Source of the DNA: Flavobacteriales bacterium
Lineage (GTDB): Bacteria > Bacteroidota > Bacteroidia > Flavobacteriales_F > PHOS-HE28
Assembly: GCA_016713865.1 (NCBI GenBank)
Contig: JADJOG010000002.1
Coordinates: 127,554-191,553 of the forward strand
Length of the DNA: 64,000 nt
Direction: 5' to 3'
Part shown: positions 52,101 through 60,808 of the stretch, in pieces
Layout: each line of letters starts with the position of its first letter
Position numbering within the stretch: position 1 is the stretch's first letter
The notes under the pieces: generated by a model
Databases searched by the model: none
What the model was told of the DNA's origin: nothing
The model's input: the letters and a program-made list of their open reading frames with translations, nothing else
Program-made: the position numbers and the translations under genes

Positions 52101-54285
52101 TGCGCTGCAGGACAGCACAGTGTTCTACTGGCGTTGCAGCATCGATAGCTCAGCGTCGGGCAACGGACAATACAACTGGTACGAGCGCTCTTTCCAATAC
52201 ATCCCCAACAAGCGCGGCTGGGGCCAGGCGCACATCTTCCAGTTCAAGAAGGACTTCTTTGCTGGGATCCGCCTGGATCGCGATGCAAGGGAGTTCGTAT
52301 TCGATGAGAGCAGTCGGAATGTGCGCGCTTCGGTTGCAGGGAATCTCTCTAGCCCTTACACGGGCTGGAGCCTTGAACTGGAGGCGCAGGATGGTGGGGG
52401 CTGCAGCGGTGGCCCTGCGTGGCATGTGGCGGTGATCGATCCTGTAACCTTCGAGGCGTGGGGCACCAAATGGACCAGCCCGCAGGGCGAGGTGTTCAAC
52501 CCGGACCACGATTTCGGCAATGGCAACAACAATGGGGCGTGCCGTCCAAGGCCTGAGAAGTATTTCAGCTTCAGCACCAACGCAACCACGCAGCTGGGCG
52601 GATTGCAGAACATGCTGGTGAACGCGATTCCGGATGGCCATCACATCCTGATCTACTCGTGGAGGTACTTGGATAAATATGGCACAGCAGCAAATGGCGG
52701 CTCGGGCGTGATGCAAACGCTGGAGGGCATGGGAGCGCCATCCTTCGCGCAAGTGCAGGACAGCGTGCCGTACATCTGCTATGTGCGCAAGGGATTCCCT
52801 GAGACCTTCCGCGATACCTCGGGTGTTTCGCGCACTGATTCGGTGAACCTGAGCGTTTGGGTGCCCACTGCGCTCTCACGCGGCGTGATCACCACGGTTG
52901 ATGTAGGACCGGCTTTCGATTGGCAAGCGCTTTACTGGGATGAAGTGCCAAGTGACCAACTCGACTCCACGCGGATCAAGCTCCAGGGCCTCGGGCCGGG
53001 ATCCTCCAATCCGCTGGAATTGCTGGACCTGTCGAGCGAGTTGGATGAAGTTTTGCCTCTTCCGGTAAGCGCGGCGCAATACCCCATTCTGCGCATACAA
53101 GGGCGTTTCTCCGATGCCAATGTTAGCGATGCCAAACCTGCGCAGTTGAAGCGATGGCATGTGCTCAGCAGCCCGGTGCCTGAATGCGCCATACATCCGC
53201 CGCTCGGATACCACAATGGGCTCGAAGGCTGGAGCGAGGGCCAGATGGCCAAGGTGGCGGTAGCTGTGCAGAACATCAGCGAGTTCGATATGGACAGCCT
53301 CTTGATCGCCGCGTGGATCATACGTGCGAACAACAGCAAGGTGGGCATCCATTACCAGCTGAACGCGCCCTTGCCCGCCGGAGGTTTCGTGGTGGATACC
53401 ATCCGTTTCAGCACCGTTGGCTTCGGAGGATGGAACACCTTGGTGCTCGAGGCCAATCCGATCGATAGTGCTACCGGGCGTTATCATCAATTGGAGCAGT
53501 ACCACTTCAACAACATCGCGCAATGGCGCTTCAAGGTCGACGAGGACCGGGAGAATCCTGTGCTTGATGTCACGTTCGACGGGCGGCACATCCTCAACGG
53601 CGACATCGTATCAGCGCGCCCAGAGGTGCAGGTGACCCTCGATGATGAGAATGTGGTGCGCCTTCTTTCCTCACCTGCTGATACGTCCGTTTTCAAGGTC
53701 TTCCTCCGGCGGCCGGGGGCTTCATCGCTCGAGCGCCTTTGGTTCCGCGATGGCGAGGGCAATGAGCAGCTGCAATTCGTGCCTGCTAGCAGCGCGCAGA
53801 ACGTCGCGCGCATCCACTACCGCCCGCATTTCACGGTCGATGGCGAATACTGCCTCAATGTGCAGGCGTCGGACCTCAGCTTCAATATCGCTGGCGACAA
53901 CGAGTACAAAGTGTGCTTCGAGGTGGTGAACAAGCCCACTATCACGGAGGTTCTCAATTATCCGAATCCCTTCACGACGAGCACGCGCTTCGTGTTCACC
54001 CTTACCGGGGTTGAAGTGCCCAGCCAGATGCGCATCCAGATTCTCACGGTCACAGGCAAGGTGGTGCGCGACATCACCATGGCCGAGCTCGGCCCCATCC
54101 GGATCGGTCGCAACATCACGGAGTTCGCGTGGGATGGAACCGACCAGTTCGGCGATCGGCTCGCGCGTGGTGTTTACCTCTACCGCGTGCAGGCCCGGCT
54201 GAATGGATCCGATGTTGAGGTGCGTGAGACCGATGCGTCGCCCTACTTCACAAAGGGCTTCGGCAAGATGTACCTGATGCGCTGA
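49110..54285 (+). pseudogene. PorU2-like T9SS sortase (C25 gingipain-type), one frameshift
   Basis: The joined product is about 1,725 residues. The first frame (49110-51491) has a signal peptide and a C25 cysteine-peptidase domain: HRKLWNGASMYRNYRE, IGKGVNTWNAFF, DIPVGRISANDDSQV, catalytic His672 in NFLSHAYAS and Cys702 in GNSCYIG. Removing one G from GGGG at 51485-51488 continues FHLEGDPMLVLNTHNKPDYA, the usual GDP-LxL junction of C25 proteins. The second frame carries CARDB/immunoglobulin-like domains and a FlgD-like C-terminus (VLNYPNPFTTSTRFVFTL, EFAWDGTDQFGDRLARGVYLY) ending KGFGKMYLMR. T9SS sortases remove the cargo C-terminal signal and attach cargo to A-LPS. Confidence 0.87.
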
Positions 54286-54306
54286 AGCGCTTGATGCCCG
54301 CGCCGG

Positions 54307-54314
54307 TACTTTCG
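54307..54314 (+). promoter_or_regulatory. -7 promoter element of lnt
   Basis: TACTTTCG ends 5 nt before the lnt ATG, the same octamer as before kynU. Confidence 0.4.
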
Positions 54315-54319
54315 CCCGC

Positions 54320-55927
54320 ATGCCACCGACAAGGTTGAGGGTCGTGCTCTGGTCCGCGATGAGCGGGCTGCTGCTCACGTTCGCATGGCCTTCAATTGGC
54401 GGGTTCACCCCACTCGTTTTCGTAGCCTGGCTGCCGGTGCTGCACGCCGAGCGATTGCACGAGCAGCGCACCGCCGAGCGCAGGCGCGCATTCTATCCAT
54501 ACACGCTCGTCGCCTTCTTCCTGTGGAATGCGCTCTGCACCTATTGGTTCTACCTGGTGAGCGAGCCAATAGCCACCAAGGTGCTGAGCGTGGGCTTCCC
54601 GGTGATCGGAAACACGCTGCTCATGGGCATCCCATGGTGGTTGCGGCGCGCGGTGAAACACCGGCTCGGCGATCGTTGGGCCGATGCGGCGCTAGTGTTT
54701 TTCTGGATCGCGGGCGAGCGCCTGCATCATGCGTGGGATCTGCAGTGGCCCTGGCTATCGCTGGGCAATGCCTTCGGCACACGGCCCTCGTGGGTGCAGT
54801 GGTATGAGATAACGGGCATGCTTGGCGGATCGCTTTGGGTGCTGCTGGTGAACATGCTGCTCAATCGCGTGATTTCTACTTGGTCGGTTGATCTCAAGCG
54901 CGCGCGCAGACTGGCATCAGTGACCGTGCTTGTGCTGTTGCTGCCGTTGTGCGCCTCGCTCTGGCGCTATGGGTCGTATCCGATGACGAAGAAGGGAGGA
55001 GGGGTTGAAGTGGTGGTGGTTCAGCCCAACGTCGACCCGTACACCGAGAAGTTCAGCGGCGATGGCGTGAAGCAGCTGGAACGCATGCTCGCGCTCGCGG
55101 AAACAGCGATCACGGACCAGACGCGTGTTGTGGTGTTCCCGGAGACGGCATTGCAGGAAGGCGTCGGACGCAGCGTGATCCGCTTACGTGCCTTCCAGGA
55201 AGCGCATCCGGAGGCGGCGCTATTGCTCGGCATGAGCAGCGAGCGCTGGTTCCATGGTTCCGATTCACTGCCCGCAGCGGCTAGGCCGATACGCAACACG
55301 CCGTATTGGTACGAATCATACAACGCCGCGCTTTGGATGCCGGTGCAAGGTGATATCGAGAGCTACCACAAGAGCAAGCTCGTAGCCGGGGTTGAGCTCA
55401 TGCCTTTCGAGTCGGTGCTCGGCGCCCTCGGCGATTTCTCGATCGACATGGGCGGAACCACCGGAAGCCTTGGTCAGCAAGAGGAGCGGAGCGTGCTGCG
55501 CGATGGCTCGTCGGGCCTGGCTATCATCCCGGCGATCTGTTACGAGTCTGTCTTCAGCGAGCACATCGCGGCGCATGTGCGCAATGGTGGTGAGCTGATC
55601 GCGGTGATGACCAACGATGGCTGGTGGAGCGATTCGCCAGGATACAAGCAGCATTTGGCGTTCTCCTCATTGCGCGCCATCGAGACGCGGCGCGACGTTG
55701 TGCGGTCGGCGAACACCGGTATCAGCTGCATCGTGGATCAGCGGGGCGATATCCATCAGCGCACGGAATGGTGGGTGCCAGCTGCATTCGCCGCGCGTGT
55801 GTACCCGAACACCGGACTGACGTTCTACGCGCTATACGGGGACCTGCTGGGACGCGCTGCGGTGATCGTGGCGGGCTTGCTGATCGCTGCTGTTCTTTTA
55901 GCGCGATTCCGGAAACGAGGTCAATAG
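54320..55927 (+). CDS. lnt: Apolipoprotein N-acyltransferase
   Basis: Lnt adds the third acyl chain to lipoproteins at the periplasmic face of the inner membrane. The 535-residue protein has six N-terminal helices (WPSIGGFTPLVFVAWLPVL, GERLHHAWDLQWPWLSLGN) and a nitrilase-type domain with the catalytic triad: Glu275 in VVFPETALQ, the lysine in YHKSKLVAGVE and Cys407 in AICYES. A final helix with RFRKRGQ follows. The length is normal. It is convergent with the T9SS cargo gene at 55921-57237, which it overlaps by 7 bp. Confidence 0.95.
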   Translation: MPPTRLRVVLWSAMSGLLLTFAWPSIGGFTPLVFVAWLPVLHAERLHEQRTAERRRAFYPYTLVAFFLWNALCTYWFYLVSEPIATKVLSVGFPVIGNTLLMGIPWWLRRAVKHRLGDRWADAALVFFWIAGERLHHAWDLQWPWLSLGNAFGTRPSWVQWYEITGMLGGSLWVLLVNMLLNRVISTWSVDLKRARRLASVTVLVLLLPLCASLWRYGSYPMTKKGGGVEVVVVQPNVDPYTEKFSGDGVKQLERMLALAETAITDQTRVVVFPETALQEGVGRSVIRLRAFQEAHPEAALLLGMSSERWFHGSDSLPAAARPIRNTPYWYESYNAALWMPVQGDIESYHKSKLVAGVELMPFESVLGALGDFSIDMGGTTGSLGQQEERSVLRDGSSGLAIIPAICYESVFSEHIAAHVRNGGELIAVMTNDGWWSDSPGYKQHLAFSSLRAIETRRDVVRSANTGISCIVDQRGDIHQRTEWWVPAAFAARVYPNTGLTFYALYGDLLGRAAVIVAGLLIAAVLLARFRKRGQ

Positions 55928-57237
55928 ACCGGCAGCTTCCGCGAGAGCGGTCCATCTGCACCGTGCATGATCAGGGTGTAGATGCCCATAGCCATGCCTT
56001 GCTGATCAATCTCGATCGTGTTGAGGCCTTCAATAAGCACCAGCGAGCTCCTTTCGGCCGCGATGCGACCAGCTGCATCGAAGAGCGCGAACGCCACGGT
56101 TTGCTCGTGCGGGCTGCTGATGATCACATGAAGGTTGTCGCCCCCATCCCATGCGTTCACGATCGCCGTTGAGGTTATTCCGCAAGTCGCAACCTGCACC
56201 GTGCTTACGTCTTCACTACCATCAGCATCCACTATGGCAATGCGGTAGTAGCCGATCTCGAATGGCTGCGGATCGGTATGGTTGTATTGAATCGCGGTTT
56301 GAGAATTCCCGACAGCGGTCTGCACGCCGATTGTCTCGAACTGCTGAGCATCACGGCTGCGTTCGATCCTGAAGTGCGAAGCGCCGCGCTCCGAACCCGT
56401 TGTCCAATTGAGCTGCACGCTTCCCCCTGAGCATGCCACACTGAATCGAAACAGCTCCACTGGCAAGGACTGCAGAATATCGCTCAGGGTCCATGAGCGG
56501 AAGAAATCGGCGGGCGGAACATTCACGTTGGTCACGGAATTCACGGCACCAGCTGCCCAGTTGCCAGCGGGCCAATAATCGCCCCACATGCCCACCGGCG
56601 CATTGAAGCGCTGTGCGCCAACCACGCTCGCGCCTGTGATGGTATTGCCAGTGCGTACATCGCCGGTTGCCGCACCAGGGTCATGCGTAAAGCCTAAGCG
56701 GATTGAAGGCCGCGTGCCATAAGTGAATGCTGGAGCGGAGTAAGGATCCACAATCCAGAAGCGATCGACCACATTATCAGAGTTGTTCACCGGCGCGCCT
56801 GTCCAGTAGTTGTGCATGTGCGTGACATCACTGGGCCGGTAGGTGTTGTTGTCCCAGTTGTTCGCCGCGACAGTGCCGTAGTTGTATGTGCTGAAGCAGA
56901 TGCTGGCCTGCGCCTCGTTCGATCCGCCGCCCACGGCTTCGTAGGTGAAGGGCATCTTCACGCTATTCGCCGTGGTGAAGGGAATGGTGTACACGCCGTT
57001 GGTGTTCCGGATCTGCCAGCGGATGCGGTTGAATTCGCCCTCGCTGCGGATGTTGCCGCCCGTGCCCAGTGTTTGGATGCCCGCATTCGTCGGCTCTTCA
57101 ACCACCACCCACGCGCCGTTGTCGATGCGCAGCCACGCATTGTTGTTGATCACGATCCTGGCTTGGCCCCAAGCATGGGTGCTCACGGTCAATGCTAGCA
57201 AGACCAGAAGTCGGCCTGATGCAGGAAGTGTTGACAT
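55921..57237 (-). CDS. Exported protein with probable T9SS sorting domain
   Basis: The 438-residue protein has a signal peptide (MSTLPASGRLLVLLALTVSTHAWGQ) and an N-terminal beta-rich domain (ARIVINNNAWLRIDNGAWVV, IQTLGTGGNIRSEGEFNRIRW). A fibronectin-like segment follows (SLPVELFRFSVACSGGSVQLNW, GASHFRIERSRDAQQFETIG). The C-terminal 80 residues (AFALFDAAGRIAAERSSLV, MAMGIYTLIMHG, ending LSRKLPVY) resemble a type A sorting domain. The PVELxxFxxxxxGxxVxLxWTTxSE pattern is very common in Bacteroidota surface proteins. A minus-strand TACATTGG at 57258-57265 is a weak -7 candidate. Confidence 0.8.
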   Translation of the reverse strand: MSTLPASGRLLVLLALTVSTHAWGQARIVINNNAWLRIDNGAWVVVEEPTNAGIQTLGTGGNIRSEGEFNRIRWQIRNTNGVYTIPFTTANSVKMPFTYEAVGGGSNEAQASICFSTYNYGTVAANNWDNNTYRPSDVTHMHNYWTGAPVNNSDNVVDRFWIVDPYSAPAFTYGTRPSIRLGFTHDPGAATGDVRTGNTITGASVVGAQRFNAPVGMWGDYWPAGNWAAGAVNSVTNVNVPPADFFRSWTLSDILQSLPVELFRFSVACSGGSVQLNWTTGSERGASHFRIERSRDAQQFETIGVQTAVGNSQTAIQYNHTDPQPFEIGYYRIAIVDADGSEDVSTVQVATCGITSTAIVNAWDGGDNLHVIISSPHEQTVAFALFDAAGRIAAERSSLVLIEGLNTIEIDQQGMAMGIYTLIMHGADGPLSRKLPVY

Positions 57238-57369
57238 GGCGCTGAGCGTTGGAGGAACCAATGTAAGGCAGTGTCCCGTGCAACCACCCCTCTTTGAGTG
57301 AGCGATATTGGATTTGATCAGGCGGATACCTTGGCGCCTTGTCAATGCCCATAGGGCTTTGATGCACAC

Positions 57370-58608
57370 ATGCGCCAACGGATCAGCCTTCCCGGTTCTT
57401 ACCCCTTTCGTGGTATTGCGCTTCGTGGCATGGCCCCGTTGATGTACCGGTTCGTGGCTGATCAGCAGCGCGCAGTGCTCGGTATCGGATCGGTTGAAGA
57501 AGCCGAAGAGCCACGCTTCGATGCCGCAGGGCGCGTTACGGATTGGTGGTTCGGCCATCTCGGTTATGGATACAAAGACCGATTAGAGGACGTGCGCAGC
57601 CGCAGTGCCGATGCATTCGATTGGCCCTTGTCCTATTGGTTCAGGCCGAAATGGGTGGTGGAATGGAGCAAGGCCGGCACATTTCTGCATGTGCACGAGG
57701 CCGAACGAGCAGAGGCTTTAGCGTGGGCGCAGAAGTTGGTTGCTCATTCAGCAGAGACGACAGGTGTGAATGCGATTGAATGGTTGTGCAGCATTCCTCG
57801 GAGCCAATACCTCACTGATGCAAGCCAATTGCTCCGGCGCATCCAGCGTGGCGACATCTACGAAGTGAACTACTGCATCGCGCACGAGGCCGTGCAGGAG
57901 GGCTTCGATCCGTACAGGGCTTTCGATGTGCTGCTGAGCGAAACACAAGCGCCATTCGCCGGTTTCATGAAGATCGGCGACCGCTACGCGCTGTGCTGTT
58001 CGCCGGAGCGCTTCATCGCCTTCGATGGTGATCGTATGATTGGTGAGCCGATGAAAGGCACTCGGCCGCGTGGCACCGATGAAGCTGAAGACACACGCTT
58101 GAGCAACGAGCTCGCCAACGATCCCAAGGAGCGCAGCGAGAACGTGATGGCGGTGGATGTGATGCGCAACGATTTCTCTCGCGTCGCTGTTCCTGGATCG
58201 GTGCATGTGCCAGAGCTCTTCGGCGTGCGCACGCATCCGCGCGTGCATCAAATGGTGAGCGTGATCGAAGGCCGGCTCGCCAATGGCCATTCGCCCTTCG
58301 ATGCCGTGAAGGCCGCTTTCCCACCAGCGAGCATGACCGGTGCGCCCAAGATCAGCGCGATGAAGCTCATCGACGAAGCAGAGGGCCAAGCGCGCGGATT
58401 GTACAGCGGCACCATGGGTTACTTCGCTCCCGATGGCACCGCCGACCTGAACGTGGTGATCCGCACCGTGCTCTTCGATCGAGCAACAGGAAGGCTCTCC
58501 ATCCCAACGGGCAGCGCGCTTACCGCGCAATGCGATCCGGAAGCGGAGTGGGAGGAGTGCCTCGTGAAATTCAACAGCATCGCGCATGCACTTGCAGCTC
58601 CTCGATGA
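57370..58608 (+). CDS. pabB: Aminodeoxychorismate synthase component I
   Basis: This 412-residue chorismate-binding enzyme shows RIQRGDIYEVNYCIAH, SPERFIAF and EPMKGTRPRG; the lysine in MKGT (alanine in anthranilate synthase) marks it as PabB. Further motifs are NDPKERSENVMAVDVMRND, THPRVHQMVSVIEG, FPPASMTGAPKISAM and GTMGYFAPDG. It makes 4-amino-4-deoxychorismate for folate with a glutamine amidotransferase subunit that is not in the window. Start ATG 57370 is used. TilS starts 23 bp before its stop. TACCTTGG at 57327-57334 is a weak -7 candidate. Confidence 0.9.
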   Translation: MRQRISLPGSYPFRGIALRGMAPLMYRFVADQQRAVLGIGSVEEAEEPRFDAAGRVTDWWFGHLGYGYKDRLEDVRSRSADAFDWPLSYWFRPKWVVEWSKAGTFLHVHEAERAEALAWAQKLVAHSAETTGVNAIEWLCSIPRSQYLTDASQLLRRIQRGDIYEVNYCIAHEAVQEGFDPYRAFDVLLSETQAPFAGFMKIGDRYALCCSPERFIAFDGDRMIGEPMKGTRPRGTDEAEDTRLSNELANDPKERSENVMAVDVMRNDFSRVAVPGSVHVPELFGVRTHPRVHQMVSVIEGRLANGHSPFDAVKAAFPPASMTGAPKISAMKLIDEAEGQARGLYSGTMGYFAPDGTADLNVVIRTVLFDRATGRLSIPTGSALTAQCDPEAEWEECLVKFNSIAHALAAPR

Positions 58609-59905
58609 CGTGCGCCGCTTCATCCGCCGCGAGCGGATGCTGGAGCCGCAGGAACCATTGCATGTGGCCGTGAGCGGCGGCATCGACAGCATGGTGCTCT
58701 TGCACGCGCTGCGCAGCCTCGGACATACGTGCTCCGTGCTGCACGTGGATCATGGATTACGTGGCGCGGAGAGCGATGCGGACAGGTGCTTCGTAGAGGA
58801 GCATTGCCTTCGTGAAGGCATCCCATTCCGCTGGAAGAGGGTTGATGCAGGCGTGCATGCGAAGAGCAAGGGCCTTTCGATCCAGATGGCGGCGCGCGAA
58901 CTGCGCTATGACTTCTTCGCCGAGGTGTGGAAGGAGCAGCCCATAAAGACCGCGCTCGCGCACCATGCCGATGATGCCGTGGAGACCTTGCTCATGCATT
59001 TGATGCGCGGAGTCGGTGTATTCGGCTGGAGCACCATCCCGCCGGTGAGCGGTGTATTCGTTCGTCCGCTCATGTGTGTCGATCGCCAAGCGATTGAAGC
59101 GTATGCCAAGGAGCACGGCATCAACTTCCGTGAGGACAGCAGCAATGCCGATGTGAAGTACTTGCGCAATCGCGTGCGCCAAGAATTGCTGCCTTTGATG
59201 GAAAGCATGCGCCCCGGCGCGAAACGGGCCATGGCGCGCGGCGTGAAAACGCTTCGTGAATTGGAGCGCGCTGGTGAGATGGTGCGAAGCGTTGAGCCTG
59301 TGTCGCTGGCGGAGGAAAAGACCTTGCGCATCCCCTTCGCAGCCGTGGAGAAGAGCCCAATGCCAACTTTATTGCTGCACCAACTGCTCAGGCATCTTGG
59401 CTTCCACCCCGATGCGCTGGAGCGCCTGCATGACGCCATCCTCGAACGGAATACCGGTGCCGAATTCATGGCAGGGGGCTGGCGCGCCATCGTTGATCGC
59501 GACTGCGTGATCGTTGGGCCCATGCCTTCCGAACGGCCTGCATTCACCATCGACCTGCACCAGCCGACCGGCAATTGCGCAGGCTTCAGTTGGAGCCTTT
59601 TGGAAGGGGAGCCTATCGCCCTGCCCGATTCCATGGAAGAAGCGCTGCTCGATGCCGACCGCCTCGAGTTTCCGATTGAGTTGAGGCCATGGCGCCCCGG
59701 CGACCGCATGCGGCCCATCGGCTTGGGCGGCAGCAAGCTCATCAGCGACATCCTCATCGATGCCAAGGTTCCAAGGGATCGGAAGGACTTGGCCTATGTG
59801 CTTGTGAGCGCGGGAGAGGTGGTTTGGCTGGTCGGGCACCGCATTGCCGAGGGTTTCCAGGCCACCAAAGGCAGCGCGCGTTTGCTGCGCATCCGGAAGG
59901 TCTGA
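58586..59905 (+). CDS. tilS: tRNA(Ile)-lysidine synthase
   Basis: TilS attaches lysine to C34 of the CAU-anticodon tRNA-Ile so that it reads AUA. The 439-residue protein has the PP-loop VAVSGGIDSMVLLHAL at about residues 27-42, then LHVDHGLRGAESDADRCFVEEHC, LAHHADDAVETLLMHLMRG, FREDSSNADVKYLRNRVRQELLP, and the C-terminal domain ELRPWRPGDRMRPIGLGGSKLISDIL. It is essential in most bacteria. Its start overlaps pabB by 23 bp, suggesting coupling. Confidence 0.95.
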   Translation: MHLQLLDDVRRFIRRERMLEPQEPLHVAVSGGIDSMVLLHALRSLGHTCSVLHVDHGLRGAESDADRCFVEEHCLREGIPFRWKRVDAGVHAKSKGLSIQMAARELRYDFFAEVWKEQPIKTALAHHADDAVETLLMHLMRGVGVFGWSTIPPVSGVFVRPLMCVDRQAIEAYAKEHGINFREDSSNADVKYLRNRVRQELLPLMESMRPGAKRAMARGVKTLRELERAGEMVRSVEPVSLAEEKTLRIPFAAVEKSPMPTLLLHQLLRHLGFHPDALERLHDAILERNTGAEFMAGGWRAIVDRDCVIVGPMPSERPAFTIDLHQPTGNCAGFSWSLLEGEPIALPDSMEEALLDADRLEFPIELRPWRPGDRMRPIGLGGSKLISDILIDAKVPRDRKDLAYVLVSAGEVVWLVGHRIAEGFQATKGSARLLRIRKV

Positions 59906-59982
59906 GCGTCCACGTCTTTTCAACGGGGGCTTGCATGGGTGGGCCAAGCGGCTAACTTCACCCGTCCCAAAACCCCTGTTCC

Positions 59983-60270
59983 ATGCCGCAGCATACCATG
60001 ATCCCGAAGGAGCGCATCCCCTCGCTTCGCTTCCCGCGTCAGCCCGTGCCCTTGAGTGCAGCAGAGCACCAGGAGATCGAAAGGAAAATGCAGCAGGCCA
60101 CGCGCCTCGGCAATGGCGAGCACGGCAAGTGCCGCATCGTTTTCCAGGATGATGAAGGCTTGAAGGCCGTGGAGACCACCATCTGGGCCTACGATCCGCA
60201 GAACATCGTGCTCAAGTACGGCATGACCATCCCTGTGTCGCGCGTGGTGAGCATCGAGTTCCCTTCGTGA
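59983..60270 (+). CDS. Small conserved protein of unknown function
   Basis: The 95-residue soluble protein (MPQHTMIPKERIPSLRFPRQ) has a charged helix (AAEHQEIERKMQQATRLGNG) and a strand-rich C-terminal half (KCRIVFQDDEGLKAVETTIW, NIVLKYGMTIPVSRVVSIEF). The ending recalls the short proteins next to tilS or lnt in other Flavobacteriales, but I know no function. A TAACTTCA -7-like element at 59953-59960 ends 22 nt before ATG 59983. Confidence 0.65.
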   Translation: MPQHTMIPKERIPSLRFPRQPVPLSAAEHQEIERKMQQATRLGNGEHGKCRIVFQDDEGLKAVETTIWAYDPQNIVLKYGMTIPVSRVVSIEFPS

Positions 60271-60342
60271 ACAATCATTAACGCTGGTGCAGGATCCCTA
60301 GGATCCGGCGCTTGGCCCGCCTCCACGGTGCAGGGGTCCGGT

Positions 60343-60350
60343 TAGTTTTG
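60343..60350 (+). promoter_or_regulatory. -7 promoter element of the dsbD operon
   Basis: TAGTTTTG is an exact match to TAnnTTTG, ending 15 nt before ATG 60366. I see no TTTG at the correct -33 spacing. Just upstream, two GGATCC palindromes (60287-60305) form a weak hairpin. Confidence 0.5.
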
Positions 60351-60365
60351 CGACCGGTCCACACC

Positions 60366-60806
60366 ATGCTCGCACTCCTAACGCTTGCCTCGCTCTTCTT
60401 CACCGCGCCATCGAGCCCGGTGAAATGGAAGTTCAGCGCCAGCCCCTCGGGCAATGGCGTGGTGCGCGTCGATATCCGCACCGAAGTGGAAGAAGGCTGG
60501 CACATCTACGCCACCACCTTGCCAAGCGACGAAGGACCTGTTGCAACGAGCATCCGGTTCGCTCCTTCCGAAGCTTACGCCTTGGTCGATGCCTTGGTTG
60601 AGCCGCAGCCCGTTGAGGTTTACGATCCGAACTTCGGCATGGTGGTGCGCTACCACAATGGCTCGCCGTCCTTCGCCCAACTGATCAAGCCTGTTGTTCC
60701 CGGAGCCATTGATGTTGCGGGTGAAGTGGAGTTCATGGTTTGCAACGACAAGACCTGCCTGCCGCCTGTCGTGGTGCCGTTCAAACTGCGGGTTGAATCG
60801 ATGTGA
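60366..60806 (+). CDS. Periplasmic protein like the DsbD N-terminal domain
   Basis: The 146-residue protein has a short signal (MLALLTLASLFFTAPSS) and then a beta-rich domain of the DsbD-alpha type: VKWKFSASPSGNGVVRVDIR, EEGWHIYATTLPSDEGP and FMVCNDKTCLPPVVVPFKL, with the CNDKTC cysteine pair. In DsbD this domain passes electrons to periplasmic partners. Here it is a separate gene directly upstream of full-length dsbD, so it may be an extra partner that takes electrons from DsbD. Its stop overlaps the dsbD start region. Confidence 0.85.
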   Translation: MLALLTLASLFFTAPSSPVKWKFSASPSGNGVVRVDIRTEVEEGWHIYATTLPSDEGPVATSIRFAPSEAYALVDALVEPQPVEVYDPNFGMVVRYHNGSPSFAQLIKPVVPGAIDVAGEVEFMVCNDKTCLPPVVVPFKLRVESM

Positions 60807-60808
60807 AG

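Noticed and set aside
60287..60305. GGATCC pair as a terminator or operator
   Set aside because: The stem is short and imperfect beyond the two palindromic hexamers and has no T-run, so I do not list it separately.
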